A stretch of DNA of 30,688 nt, from IMG/VR virus record IMGVR_UViG_3300005253_000119, positions 1 through 30,688 of that record. One strand, 5' to 3'. The translations under genes were made by a program, and so were the position numbers. This document shows positions 16,792 through 23,627 of the stretch, piece after piece. Source of the stretch: a virus. The notes below the pieces were generated by a model, which saw nothing but the letters and a program-made list of their open reading frames with translations, did not search any database and was not told the DNA's origin. Each line of letters opens with the position of its first letter. The stretch's first letter is position 1.

Positions 16792-16966
16792 CTTGACCTC
16801 CGCTTATCTCTTCTCTACGAATTAACATCTCTTGCCTCTCCATTTCCCCTGGTTTATAATCACAATTAGTACATACTGCCTTATGACAGGTTATACCTTG
16901 CTTGTGAGGGCAAGGATATGGCTTCTCAGCATAGGCTTCTGGTGTTATCTCTACTTGCTTAGTCAT
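16778..16966 (-). CDS. Cys/His-rich small protein (62 aa)
   Basis: A 62-aa protein with a cluster of metal ligands: C19, H21, C27, H28, C32 and C35 in the segment CPHKQGITCHKAVCTNC. This is likely a small zinc-binding knuckle. The C-terminal half is a charged helix (EMERQEMLIRREEISGG). The start overlaps the stop of the upstream 20-aa ORF as ATGA. Function unknown. Confidence 0.6.
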   Translation of the reverse strand: MTKQVEITPEAYAEKPYPCPHKQGITCHKAVCTNCDYKPGEMERQEMLIRREEISGGQDARQ

Positions 16967-17025
16967 TTCTTCTTCGGGTGTTTCTTGGTAGACTTGTAAT
17001 CACCTTTACCTGACTTGTGTGGCAT
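16963..17025 (-). CDS. Putative 20-residue basic microprotein
   Basis: The ORF encodes MPHKSGKGDYKSTKKHPKKK, with 8 Lys in 20 residues. Its start is preceded by GAGGAGATAAAAG, a very good ribosome-binding site, which lies in the coding region of the upstream gene. Its stop overlaps the next start as ATGA. The arrangement repeats at 19905-19976 (see findings). At this length it could instead serve only to couple translation. Confidence 0.45.
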   Translation of the reverse strand: MPHKSGKGDYKSTKKHPKKK

Positions 17026-17224
17026 CTTTTATCTCCTCTAATAGGGATTGCCAATCTAACCCACTAAACTTTTTATCCATACCCGTAGACCTTAACCATT
17101 CCACCACCTTCTTTAACTGGGCCTCAGCTACGAATTTACATCCATGCGTGCAATCGGAACAATCGCTACTCAGGCATTTGCCACGAAATATATTTTTTAT
17201 CTCTTCCTCAGTTAGTAGTATCAT
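17006..17224 (-). CDS. Small Cys-rich protein, paralogue of the gene at 19973-20188
   Basis: A 72-aa protein beginning MILLTEEEIKNIF. It has four Cys (C17, C22, C25, C29), then a helix with AEAQLKKVVEWLR and a C-terminal segment DWQSLLEEIKDATQ. The N-terminus (MILLxEEEI), AxAQLKKVV and LLEEIK segments are shared with the 71-aa protein at 19973-20188, which lacks the Cys cluster. The start overlaps the portal stop (ATGA). Function unknown; the Cys set may bind zinc. Confidence 0.62.
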   Translation of the reverse strand: MILLTEEEIKNIFRGKCLSSDCSDCTHGCKFVAEAQLKKVVEWLRSTGMDKKFSGLDWQSLLEEIKDATQVR

Positions 17225-18918
17225 ACTTGTTGTCCTCCTTGACTCTGAGCACGTTCACTTAATAACGGAATTATTGGTTGCGCCGGCTTTAATTCTTCAG
17301 GTCTGTTGGGTGTTAATAATCCTTCCATAGCCTGTTTCAATGCGGGTATCATTTGAATTATAAGCATCTTGGCTTGGCTTTCAGCACCTGGTTCCCCACG
17401 TTTGGCATCTTCCAATAATGCCCTGATATTCCTGTCTAACTTAACTAAAGGTGATATTCTCTCATCTTCCTCCCACCTTAACTGTCGTTCATCACCCTGC
17501 CAATCTTCTCTTCGTAAAGTGTTTATCCTGATATCTCTATCGGGTACTAAACCCCTTTGTGCCGTAGCTAATGACTGACGGGCTGCGTCCATTCTAGGGT
17601 CATTGAAGTGATACTTAAACTCAATCTCATATTCACCTTTGAGTTTTGATACATCAAATACCTGATTTCCTAGTTTGAACTCTGTTATCTTTGCCTTCTC
17701 ACAAGCGTCAATAGTCTGCTTAATAAACATATAAGCCAGGTCTTGCTTCAAAAGCCCCCGCGTGTTTAGTCTCGGTAAAACGATATTACCTTGCTCTTGG
17801 GCTTCCATCATAATCTGAGTAGCGGTTGGTGGATTTGCTATATTACGGTATATTTGGCTTGTGCCCCTTTGCATCCTTTCTTGAATCATCTGATACAATC
17901 GGTCAAATGCTGCTTGAAGTTGCCCTAATGGCATAAGCTCATACCCACCACCAATAGGCATTTCGTTTACCACCCCTGGAGCATTAAGTTCATCAACTGA
18001 TTCACCAGGGTCTGAGTTAGGTCTCATATGCTCTGGCGGGATTTTCTTTTGCAATGCTTGGTCTACCACTTTAAGGCTGAGACTTTGAATAATAGATGCT
18101 ATCCTCTCAAGTTCCTTAAATAGTAAACGGATTAAAAATATTCCCGACTCACCCTGATATTGGATAGTATTCTCATCCTGAAGCATTGAACCCATTGGCA
18201 CCATGCGATAGACTGCTGGCACATAACCTAACTTATTAGGCAACTCTTTAAGTAATTTCCCACCGATTGCATTTCCACGTACTAAGTTTGCACCAATCCA
18301 TATCTGGTCAGTATCCCTTGATAAAATACGGAGTATCTCATTATTCGTACCAGATGATGTATTCCCCAACGCTTCAGGGTGCTCTGCAAGAACTTTACTT
18401 TCAGACCGATAAAACTTGCCTGCTAAGTAATATAGCCCCTTATTATCGTTTTCAGGGACAACAAACCTGGTATCCCATGGTGTTATATCAGTGATAAGCA
18501 CGCCATCCTTAATAGTGAAGTAACAATAACTGGATGCCCTACCTCTCCTGAATGTCTGCTGGTCAATAAATGGGTCAAAGGGAAACATGCCTTTGGAAGA
18601 TAATACTTTATCCGCTTCTGTAAATCCTACCCCGATAAAGCGTTCAACATAAGCAGTATCGAACCTCTTATCTTCCGATGTTACTTCTACCTGTTCAATG
18701 GCTGAGTTGAGTTCTGTTTCCACTTCCCATGCGAAGGTAGCTATATCATTAAGGAGAACATGAACACTATTGGGTATCTCTTTGTCATCAGCATCCAGTA
18801 ACTTATCGGTTAGACTGATCATGTTGAAGAAATCTGCATCAGTCCGCATCCTCTCAAATAGTAATCCCCACTCCCCATACTTCTTAGTTGCTAGTGCTCT
18901 ATAGTCTACTTCAGCCAT
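17221..18918 (-). CDS. Portal protein
   Basis: A 565-aa protein. The N-terminal half is mixed alpha/beta with ITPWDTRFVVPENDNKGLYY and GKFYRSESKVLAEHPEALG. The C-terminal half is helical (LYQMIQERMQRGTSQIYRNI, LPRLNTRGLLKQDLAYMFI), with a stem-like helix pair and a charged end (RNIRALLEDAKRGE). Length, helical stem with GTSQIYRN and position between terminase and scaffold/capsid fit a phage portal, the dodecameric ring at the packaging vertex. The strong TAGGAGG before the ATG supports the start. It ends in an ATGA overlap with the next small gene. Confidence 0.8.
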   Translation of the reverse strand: MAEVDYRALATKKYGEWGLLFERMRTDADFFNMISLTDKLLDADDKEIPNSVHVLLNDIATFAWEVETELNSAIEQVEVTSEDKRFDTAYVERFIGVGFTEADKVLSSKGMFPFDPFIDQQTFRRGRASSYCYFTIKDGVLITDITPWDTRFVVPENDNKGLYYLAGKFYRSESKVLAEHPEALGNTSSGTNNEILRILSRDTDQIWIGANLVRGNAIGGKLLKELPNKLGYVPAVYRMVPMGSMLQDENTIQYQGESGIFLIRLLFKELERIASIIQSLSLKVVDQALQKKIPPEHMRPNSDPGESVDELNAPGVVNEMPIGGGYELMPLGQLQAAFDRLYQMIQERMQRGTSQIYRNIANPPTATQIMMEAQEQGNIVLPRLNTRGLLKQDLAYMFIKQTIDACEKAKITEFKLGNQVFDVSKLKGEYEIEFKYHFNDPRMDAARQSLATAQRGLVPDRDIRINTLRREDWQGDERQLRWEEDERISPLVKLDRNIRALLEDAKRGEPGAESQAKMLIIQMIPALKQAMEGLLTPNRPEELKPAQPIIPLLSERAQSQGGQQV

Positions 18919-19024
18919 TAAAACCTCCTAAACATGGGAACATAAAGTTGGCATACCAGACCACAGCACAACCGCCTAATATTACCAGTATCATTACGAC
19001 TACCTGTTTTAGAAACCACTTCAT
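18911..19024 (-). CDS. Single-pass membrane microprotein (37 aa)
   Basis: A 37-residue ORF (MKWFLKQVVVMILVILGG followed by CAVVWYANFMFP). One hydrophobic helix of about 20 residues has two basic residues before it, so the N-terminus is probably inside. It starts two bases after the DUF1353-like stop (AGGTAACATG) and its end overlaps the portal start by 8 bases. Holin-like function is conceivable but there is no endolysin nearby. Confidence rests on spacing and the clear membrane segment. Confidence 0.5.
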   Translation of the reverse strand: MKWFLKQVVVMILVILGGCAVVWYANFMFPCLGGFNG

Positions 19025-19025
19025 G

Positions 19026-19430
19026 TTACCTTCTCTTCCAAGCTATCCACCCCCCAAATCGGACAGCCCAATACATTACATAGCGCTTCCACTTTGCCAC
19101 TCCAAGGTCAGCCATAGCGTCAAGGAAAACGAGGTCAGCCATCGAGCGAGTAAAATATACCATCTCGTTCGCGCTCACATGAATTGTGTGCTTCTGATAA
19201 ATGAAGTCGTGAAGAACGCTGGCCTTTGTGTACTTCCCGAGCTTGGGTATAATCAACCTAGCACCCCGGGGGATAGAAGCAAAATCTGTAATGAACCCAG
19301 GCGGAACTAATATGGGAGCTGAGTCTCGTTTCCCCTTGTAGGTAAAACCAGTAGCCAGCTTGAACGTCTTGCCACTTGGCATTACCTCCACGACAAGCGG
19401 TGTCAGGAATGTATTTCGTTGTCTCTTCAT
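19026..19430 (-). CDS. DUF1353-family phage protein
   Basis: A 134-aa protein. The segment VPPGFITDFASIPRGARLII (residues 42-61) and ASVLHDFIYQKH (70-81) match the DUF1353 signature of a TDFASIPR motif followed by a HD(F/Y)xY motif. The family occurs widely in phages; its function is unknown, although the conserved D/H residues suggest a metal or catalytic site. C-terminal residues are aromatic and basic (YVMYWAVRFGGWIAWKRR). Its ATG overlaps the stop of the 59-aa gene upstream (ATGA). Confidence 0.75.
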   Translation of the reverse strand: MKRQRNTFLTPLVVEVMPSGKTFKLATGFTYKGKRDSAPILVPPGFITDFASIPRGARLIIPKLGKYTKASVLHDFIYQKHTIHVSANEMVYFTRSMADLVFLDAMADLGVAKWKRYVMYWAVRFGGWIAWKRR

Positions 19431-19606
19431 TTCTTCACCACTTCAAAATTCGCTTCAATCGCCATATCGACTTTATACTGGCACATCACACAGCCCAAAA
19501 CACCATGCGAGGTCCAACCAGTAGAGTATTTCTCAAGACAATGTAGACATAACGGCGTAGTCTGCCGGTGCCGGAACTGCCGTAGCTTCGTTATCATTGG
19601 CTTCAT
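19427..19606 (-). CDS. Small zinc-ribbon protein (59 aa)
   Basis: A 59-residue ORF: MKPMITKLRQFRHRQTTPLC, LHC, then CVMC at 39-42. The CLHC ... CVMC pair, 15 residues apart, forms a typical small zinc ribbon. Both ends overlap neighbours as ATGA, strong evidence that it is a translated gene. Function unknown; the basic N-terminus could contact nucleic acid. Confidence 0.6.
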   Translation of the reverse strand: MKPMITKLRQFRHRQTTPLCLHCLEKYSTGWTSHGVLGCVMCQYKVDMAIEANFEVVKK

Positions 19607-19908
19607 ATTAAACTCTCTACTGCTACATAGCTAGCCACTATCTTTAAGACCCGCTTCCTGATATATTCGGCAATATCATCACGCATTAAACCGATTGCTA
19701 TATCACTATAACCTAGCTCCACCTTTAGAAATTCGCCAACTTCTTGCTTGGTTATTTCAGGCAATTCCCTAGCTACCTTGAGAACTACACCTTGAGAGTG
19801 GAGATACTGCATCATCTCATCTAATGCTCTGTCTGCTTCCATAACATGATGCCCTTCTTTACGAAGTATCTGCCAAAGTCCTTCCCTTACCTCTTCTTGC
19901 TTTGTCAT
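19603..19908 (-). CDS. Small helical protein of unknown function (101 aa)
   Basis: I place the start at the ATG at 19908 (MTKQEEVREG) because it overlaps the upstream stop as ATGA; an ATG at 19923 would add five residues inside the membrane microprotein gene. The product is mostly amphipathic helix (LWQILRKEGHHVMEADRALD, then ITKQEVGEFLKVELGYSD and AEYIRKRVLKIVASYVA). No catalytic motif seen. It belongs to the coupled microgene chain. Confidence 0.58.
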   Translation of the reverse strand: MTKQEEVREGLWQILRKEGHHVMEADRALDEMMQYLHSQGVVLKVARELPEITKQEVGEFLKVELGYSDIAIGLMRDDIAEYIRKRVLKIVASYVAVESLI

Positions 19909-19976
19909 AACATCCACATCCAAGCTATCACTACAATCGCTATACAGAATAATACATCTATGTAATTAGCTTTCAT
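19905..19976 (-). CDS. Putative 23-residue membrane peptide
   Basis: The ORF MKANYIDVLFCIAIVVIAWM plus WML is one hydrophobic helix. The start follows GAGGAGATAAA, an excellent ribosome-binding site at the end of the upstream gene, and overlaps its stop (ATGA). The stop overlaps the next ATG the same way. It resembles short membrane peptides seen in phage lysis and superinfection-exclusion functions, but nothing shows that here. Confidence 0.45.
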   Translation of the reverse strand: MKANYIDVLFCIAIVVIAWMWML

Positions 19977-20188
19977 TTTATCTCCTCTAATATGGCTTGC
20001 CACATCTTCCTCGAAAGAGTAATATAATTTACACGATGCTTAGAGGTTGTCCGTCTGCACTTGGAGACTTCCTCTATTTTATCCACCACCTTCTTTAACT
20101 GGGCTTTGGCTACTGCTTTGGGGTCTCCTTCATGCCACAACACTGACCCGTAAGCCATTCTTATCTCTTCTTCATTAAGTAGTATCAT
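19973..20188 (-). CDS. Small protein, paralogue of the gene at 17006-17224
   Basis: A 71-aa protein starting MILLNEEEIRMAYG. Shared segments with the paralogue are MILLxEEEI, AxAQLKKVV and LEEIK. It lacks the Cys cluster and instead has a basic middle (KCRRTTSKHRVNYITLSRK). Its start overlaps the stop of the basic 38-aa ORF as ATGA, and its last codons (GAGGAGATAAAATGA) are the ribosome-binding site of the membrane peptide. Function unknown. Confidence 0.6.
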   Translation of the reverse strand: MILLNEEEIRMAYGSVLWHEGDPKAVAKAQLKKVVDKIEEVSKCRRTTSKHRVNYITLSRKMWQAILEEIK

Positions 20189-20301
20189 TGTTTTCTCCCC
20201 CTTCTTCTACTCCCCATATTCCTGTCTATTAGCCTAGCTTGAAGACGTGCCCTCTTTTTAACCACCCTTTTAAAGACATTAGGACTATGCCCATGACTCA
20301 C
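20185..20301 (-). CDS. Small, very basic protein with GTG start (38 aa)
   Basis: A 38-residue ORF from a GTG at 20301: MSHGHSPNVFKRVVKKRARL ... DRNMGSRRRGRKQ. Arg and Lys make up about a third of it, suggesting RNA or DNA binding. A GAGAGGGGGG site lies just upstream of GTG. The stop overlaps the next ATG (ATGA). The GTG start and short length lower confidence. Confidence 0.5.
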   Translation of the reverse strand: MSHGHSPNVFKRVVKKRARLQARLIDRNMGSRRRGRKQ

Positions 20302-20359
20302 TGTTTAATCCCCCCTCTCATTGATTCTAGGGCTTCTCATTAATGTCTATGTGCCTTTC

Positions 20360-20485
20360 TTAGTGTAACTTGCCTAAAGCATCAAATATGGCCCAGAAAA
20401 ATACAACACAACTAATAACAACAATTACCGCTAGTATCTTGAACGTCAGCATCCACGCCTTATTTTCATAAAAAGGGTGTTTCAT
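20360..20485 (-). CDS. Single-pass membrane microprotein (41 aa)
   Basis: A 41-residue ORF: MKHPFYENKAWMLTFK, then the hydrophobic helix ILAVIVVISCVVFFWAIF, then DALGKLH. One membrane span with basic residues before it, so the N-terminus is probably cytoplasmic. Its ATG overlaps the stop of the upstream 75-aa gene as ATGA. It is the third single-span microprotein in this part of the operon, in addition to those at 18911 and 19905. Confidence 0.5.
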   Translation of the reverse strand: MKHPFYENKAWMLTFKILAVIVVISCVVFFWAIFDALGKLH

Positions 20486-20709
20486 CTAGTCATCTCCCTT
20501 AACCTCTCTACTACTAGATTAGCTATCAGGTCTATGTCATATGGGGATAGAGATACATAACTATTTAAAGACCTAGCCCCAATCACTCTCCCTTTCTTAT
20601 CCAATACTGGCTCACTTGTAGGACTCTCGTACAGTTCCTTTAACTTCTCTTCTGCTGTCCCTGGAGGTCCTATTTCTATAGTTCCTTGTTCCATATTGTC
20701 TGCTTTCAT
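20482..20709 (-). CDS. Small protein of unknown function (75 aa)
   Basis: The start is the ATG at 20709 (MKADNMEQGTIEIGPPGT): AAGGAGGT lies directly upstream, whereas an ATG at 20724 would place that site inside the gene. The ATG overlaps the previous stop (ATGA). The product has a flexible N-terminus, a helix (AEEKLKELYESPTSE), a beta hairpin (DKKGRVIGARSLNSY) and a helical end (DLIANLVVERLREMTR). Family not recognised. Confidence 0.58.
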   Translation of the reverse strand: MKADNMEQGTIEIGPPGTAEEKLKELYESPTSEPVLDKKGRVIGARSLNSYVSLSPYDIDLIANLVVERLREMTR

Positions 20710-20879
20710 CCTACCTCCTTCCAAAGTTTCATCAATTCACCTTGCACCCAATCCTCCATTTTACCTAACTCACAGTCATTATCGTGTCCGAGTATAAGTT
20801 TACAGGATGGACAACCCCTTCTATTTCGACCTGAAAGTTGATAGGCAATTATTAGTAATAACTTTTTCTCCACTGTCAT
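20706..20879 (-). CDS. Small Cys-rich protein (57 aa)
   Basis: A 57-aa ORF: MTVEKKLLLIIAYQLSGRNR, then CPSCKLILGH and DNDC. Three Cys and one His (C23, C26, H32, C36) are in zinc-knuckle spacing. The C-terminus is an amphipathic helix (MEDWVQGELMKLWKEVG), and the last codons carry the ribosome-binding site for the next gene. The stop overlaps the next ATG (ATGA). Function unknown. Confidence 0.58.
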   Translation of the reverse strand: MTVEKKLLLIIAYQLSGRNRRGCPSCKLILGHDNDCELGKMEDWVQGELMKLWKEVG

Positions 20880-20880
20880 G

Positions 20881-20982
20881 TTACCTCCTAGCCAGTGAGT
20901 CCATTATCATCTTGTGGAATAAACTAGCAGCTTTGTTGAGTTCCTTTAGGTCAATCGGCGTGTAACCTTTCTTTGTCATCAT
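20881..20982 (-). CDS. Putative 33-residue microprotein
   Basis: The ORF begins MMTKKGYTPIDLKELNKAAS and ends MDSLARR. Either ATG of the ATGATG pair may be used; the first overlaps the upstream stop. Its last codons (AGGAGGTAA) form the next gene's ribosome-binding site. It is a single predicted amphipathic helix of unknown function. Confidence 0.45.
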   Translation of the reverse strand: MMTKKGYTPIDLKELNKAASLFHKMIMDSLARR

Positions 20983-21122
20983 AAACCAAACTCCTTTAGC
21001 TTCTCTTCCTGCCTTTTATTCCATCTATCAATAGCAGTACAAGTTTTTTCAGGAATACCCAATTCCCGTAGCCGGTCAGCAATCTCCGCGACTCGTTTGA
21101 CATCCTCTAATGTTTTTACCAT
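20979..21122 (-). CDS. Small helical protein (47 aa)
   Basis: A 47-aa ORF, MVKTLEDVKRVAEIADRLRE ... WNKRQEEKLKEFGL, predicted to be two charged helices. AAGGAGG precedes the ATG at good distance and overlaps the stop of the previous gene. The stop overlaps the next ATG. Nothing identifies a family. Confidence 0.55.
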   Translation of the reverse strand: MVKTLEDVKRVAEIADRLRELGIPEKTCTAIDRWNKRQEEKLKEFGL

Positions 21123-21131
21123 ATTACCTCC

Positions 21132-21302
21132 TTACGTGCTGGCTTTATGTAATTCCTCAATCTCTTCTTTAGTTATGAGGTATAAATACCCATTGTCAGT
21201 AAAAACCCCATATGTTGGGTCTGATGTATGCCAGTTTTCAACCCTTGTAATTCTACCATCGTCTACTACAATACCCCTATTTCTCCAATCAAGAACTTTC
21301 AT
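21132..21302 (-). CDS. Small protein of unknown function (56 aa)
   Basis: A 56-aa ORF: MKVLDWRNRGIVVDDGRITR, VENWHTSDPTYGVFTDNGYL, then YLITKEEIEELHKAST. The first 45 residues are predicted beta strands (an SH3-like barrel is possible), followed by a short acidic helix. Its AGGAGG site is made by the last TerL codons, and the ATG is three bases after the TerL stop, so it is probably translated with TerL. Confidence 0.55.
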   Translation of the reverse strand: MKVLDWRNRGIVVDDGRITRVENWHTSDPTYGVFTDNGYLYLITKEEIEELHKAST

Positions 21303-21305
21303 TAT

Positions 21306-23390
21306 CTACCTCCTAACTAATACCCTTCTTGGGGTAGTTGTGCGATAGCCGGGATTATCCACTACTGTCTCGGGTGTGAAGTCGCTCAAGATAGACCTTT
21401 CACAGTTATGAACTAGAATACCATTCGCATAATATTCAGGGACATCTTGAACAGAGAGATTATAGACAGATGCCTGACCTCTAGGGCTTACGCCTAAGCA
21501 TCTCACGGCGGTTTGCGGCTTTACATCTTCCCGAACAGAACTTGCTGTGCGATGGCTCAATAGTTGAGTATTCCTGGCTACAATGGAGGCAGACTTTGAG
21601 AACTGGCAGCCTATTTCCCCATAATCTCTTGGCGAGATTAGCTCGCCCTTCATCTGTCCTCGCCCACAATCTATGCCCAACTCTGGCGAGAGGACGAATT
21701 CTGGCAAGGTGCTCAAGGTCATAGACGTGCCCCCCCATATGCTCTGACATATGTAAGCCATTGCCCTTACATTCAAAGTTAGAGAGTTCGTTATGAGATG
21801 AGTCATCGTCCTTATGGTGGATAGTATGCCCAGTAGGTATTTTCCCATAGGCATCTTCCCACATAACTCGGTGGAGAAGTCCCTTTGCTGACCTGAAATA
21901 CATTCTGTCGGTGCGCCGTTTGGCTTGCGGGTATCTGTGATACTTAGTTCCCTTGTAGATAACTGTTTCTCTTTCCATACGTCCATTCTATCATTGTATC
22001 GCAGACAAGTCAATGGAACCCAACCTTTACCCTTAACAAAGACAGGATGGTCAGCAGTTCCTACCAGCTTAGAGCCATCTGAAAATGAAGCCTCAAATAC
22101 TTCAGCATTGCTTTGTGTCAGTCCGCTAGCAACCACTGGCTGATATCCTTGCCTCATAGCAACTAAATCTCCAACCTTAACACTTTCAATTGGCTTCTCC
22201 CCAGTAATTGTTTTTATCATTGTTCCAGCAATAAGGCAAGCCATTAAATGGAATTTAGCCTCTTGATCTATTTTCTCCCCCTTAAAGACAAAACTAAATT
22301 TCTCCCTTACATAATTGCTGAGGTCATTAAAGATATATACTTTGTTAAGCCGGTGCATGCCCTGAACCAGTTTAATCTGTAACGCTTTGTCTAAACTGTG
22401 TTTAGGTTCACTAACCGGCCATCCCTCAGAGGTATATGCTTGTCTCTCCCCTGTCTCCTGATGATTACCACCTACCCGCTTCAATACATTCCGTCCTTCA
22501 GTAATTGTCTTGAAAGCCTGCACATGGTCGTGAATACTCATCTCCGACCCTGGCCAATACTCTTGAAAACCAAAGAAATCACCAGTTGCGGGGCTACCTG
22601 CAAAGAATAATCCCGCTGCATTTACCCTCCCGAAGTCGTGCCCTGAATATATAGGCCAGCTTTTATCAACATCAAACCTTGGAATCAAGCATATCTTATC
22701 ATCAAAGGCACTGTAGACTAAGCCTTCCAGCCCTTTCCATAGTCCGAGAACATACCTATCTTTATAGACTCCCTCAAACTCAGCTAGACGCTGCTTATAG
22801 TCCTCCGGTAATAACGGATTGTCATAACTGGAGGCTTGGAATACATCCCCCTTATGCTCACGAAAGAACATGCGATAAAGATAATGTGTCGGCGGACCAG
22901 GATTAGTCGCTGCAAATATCTGGTGAGGAAAGCCAGGTAATCTTAACCTGCCCTCTAGCATCTGCCAGTCATCCTCTGTAGTTTCTATCGCCTCATCAAT
23001 GCCTACGAAGCCAATACCACCAGCACCAAGGGAACCGAGTTTTAATGGGTCATCCAGCCCACCAAAGAGGATTTGAGAGCCATTAGTCAGTGTAATTAGC
23101 CCATCTGATTTATTGTAGGATGCTATAAGTTCTTTAGGACATACTAACTCCAGAAATGTCTTGAGAGTTGATAGCCCTATGGTAGCTCTAACCTTTCGAC
23201 AGATATAGCCGAAGTTACCCTTGTGGTCCAAAGACAGCTTTAGAGACTTAGCACAGAGAGCTAGGGTTTTGCCGGCGCCAAAGGCACCAGAGAATAAAGA
23301 CCTTGAAGCCTGAGATGCCACGAACTCATCTTGCGGTTTGTTGATTGGCTCCCACACTAATTCAACCTTAGCTTTAGTCGCTGTTACCAT
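21306..23390 (-). CDS. terL: Terminase large subunit (TerL), interrupted by an intein
   Basis: A 694-aa precursor; removing the intein (residues 385-662) leaves 416 residues, the usual TerL size. The ATPase has a Walker A-like SGAFGAGKT (34-42) and a Walker B-like GFVGIDEA (127-134). The ATPase end ATNPGPP lies at 161-167. The RNase H-like nuclease starts at IYSGHDFGRVNAAG (247-260, Asp252 the probable metal ligand). The C-extein is only 32 residues (CERSILSD...). The join FHLMA-CERS corresponds to the last nuclease motif, where other TerLs have DxxDAxRY-like sequence. TerL drives ATP-dependent packaging and cuts DNA at the portal. The start at 23390 lies inside the end of a 52-aa gene, preceded by a GGAG site. 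Confidence 0.9.
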   Translation of the reverse strand: MVTATKAKVELVWEPINKPQDEFVASQASRSLFSGAFGAGKTLALCAKSLKLSLDHKGNFGYICRKVRATIGLSTLKTFLELVCPKELIASYNKSDGLITLTNGSQILFGGLDDPLKLGSLGAGGIGFVGIDEAIETTEDDWQMLEGRLRLPGFPHQIFAATNPGPPTHYLYRMFFREHKGDVFQASSYDNPLLPEDYKQRLAEFEGVYKDRYVLGLWKGLEGLVYSAFDDKICLIPRFDVDKSWPIYSGHDFGRVNAAGLFFAGSPATGDFFGFQEYWPGSEMSIHDHVQAFKTITEGRNVLKRVGGNHQETGERQAYTSEGWPVSEPKHSLDKALQIKLVQGMHRLNKVYIFNDLSNYVREKFSFVFKGEKIDQEAKFHLMACLIAGTMIKTITGEKPIESVKVGDLVAMRQGYQPVVASGLTQSNAEVFEASFSDGSKLVGTADHPVFVKGKGWVPLTCLRYNDRMDVWKEKQLSTRELSITDTRKPNGAPTECISGQQRDFSTELCGKMPMGKYLLGILSTIRTMTHLITNSLTLNVRAMAYICQSIWGGTSMTLSTLPEFVLSPELGIDCGRGQMKGELISPRDYGEIGCQFSKSASIVARNTQLLSHRTASSVREDVKPQTAVRCLGVSPRGQASVYNLSVQDVPEYYANGILVHNCERSILSDFTPETVVDNPGYRTTTPRRVLVRR
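21405..22238 (-). other. Intein within TerL (278 residues)
   Basis: Residues 385-662 of the TerL precursor. Block A is CLIAGTMIKTITGEKPIES with nucleophile Cys385. Block B is GTADHPVFVKGKG (TxxH). Block F/G reads VYNLSVQDVPEYYANGILVHN, ending in the His-Asn dipeptide at 661-662, and the +1 residue is Cys663. All splicing residues are present, so it should be active. The region between the N and C halves of the splicing domain (about residues 471-636) does not look like a LAGLIDADG or in-frame HNH domain; instead it overlaps an out-of-frame HNH gene. It is inserted in the nuclease active-site motif of TerL, a typical place for an intein. Confidence 0.9.
21481..21978 (-). CDS. HNH homing endonuclease nested out of frame inside the TerL intein
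   Basis: A 165-aa protein in the -1 frame relative to TerL. The core HTIHHKDDDSSHNELSNFE (residues ~54-72) has the HNH-nuclease pattern HxxHHxDxDxxNNxxxNL in altered form, preceded by LHRVMWEDAYGKIP and followed by GLHMSEHM. The C-terminus has a probable zinc knuckle, CLHC (128-131) and FCSGRCKAA (~146-154). It starts at the ATG at 21978 (MERETVIYKGTK), just after the intein's N-splicing half, with a stop four codons upstream; only a weak SD precedes it. It ends before the intein's C-splicing half. It would cut inteinless terL genes and spread the intein. Translation could be by internal initiation or a -1 frameshift. Confidence 0.78.
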   Translation of the reverse strand: MERETVIYKGTKYHRYPQAKRRTDRMYFRSAKGLLHRVMWEDAYGKIPTGHTIHHKDDDSSHNELSNFECKGNGLHMSEHMGGHVYDLEHLARIRPLARVGHRLWARTDEGRANLAKRLWGNRLPVLKVCLHCSQEYSTIEPSHSKFCSGRCKAANRREMLRRKP

Positions 23391-23542
23391 CTACTCCACT
23401 CTATTCGGCTTAGTATTTCCCTGGCTTTATCAACATGGAGGGCAGCTACCCTAATAGTTTCTGAACACTGCCTATGCCCTTCTTTCATCATCCTCAACCC
23501 CTTCTCACCATCCTCAATAGCTTTCTTTAATACCTCATTCAT
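23384..23542 (-). CDS. Small helical protein upstream of terL (52 aa)
   Basis: A 52-residue ORF (MNEVLKKAIEDGEKGLRMMK ... AREILSRIEWSRW), predicted to be a single long amphipathic helix pair. AAAGGAGG precedes the ATG. Its last codons overlap the TerL start by 7 bases, so the two are translationally coupled. It could be an accessory packaging protein; no family is recognised. Confidence 0.6.
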   Translation of the reverse strand: MNEVLKKAIEDGEKGLRMMKEGHRQCSETIRVAALHVDKAREILSRIEWSRW

Positions 23543-23627
23543 TCTATTCCTCCTTTACCATAAAGGTACTCTACTATTCGAAGTCGTTTCAATGCCCCTA
23601 GATTTTGATTGTAGTGCGTCTGTATGC

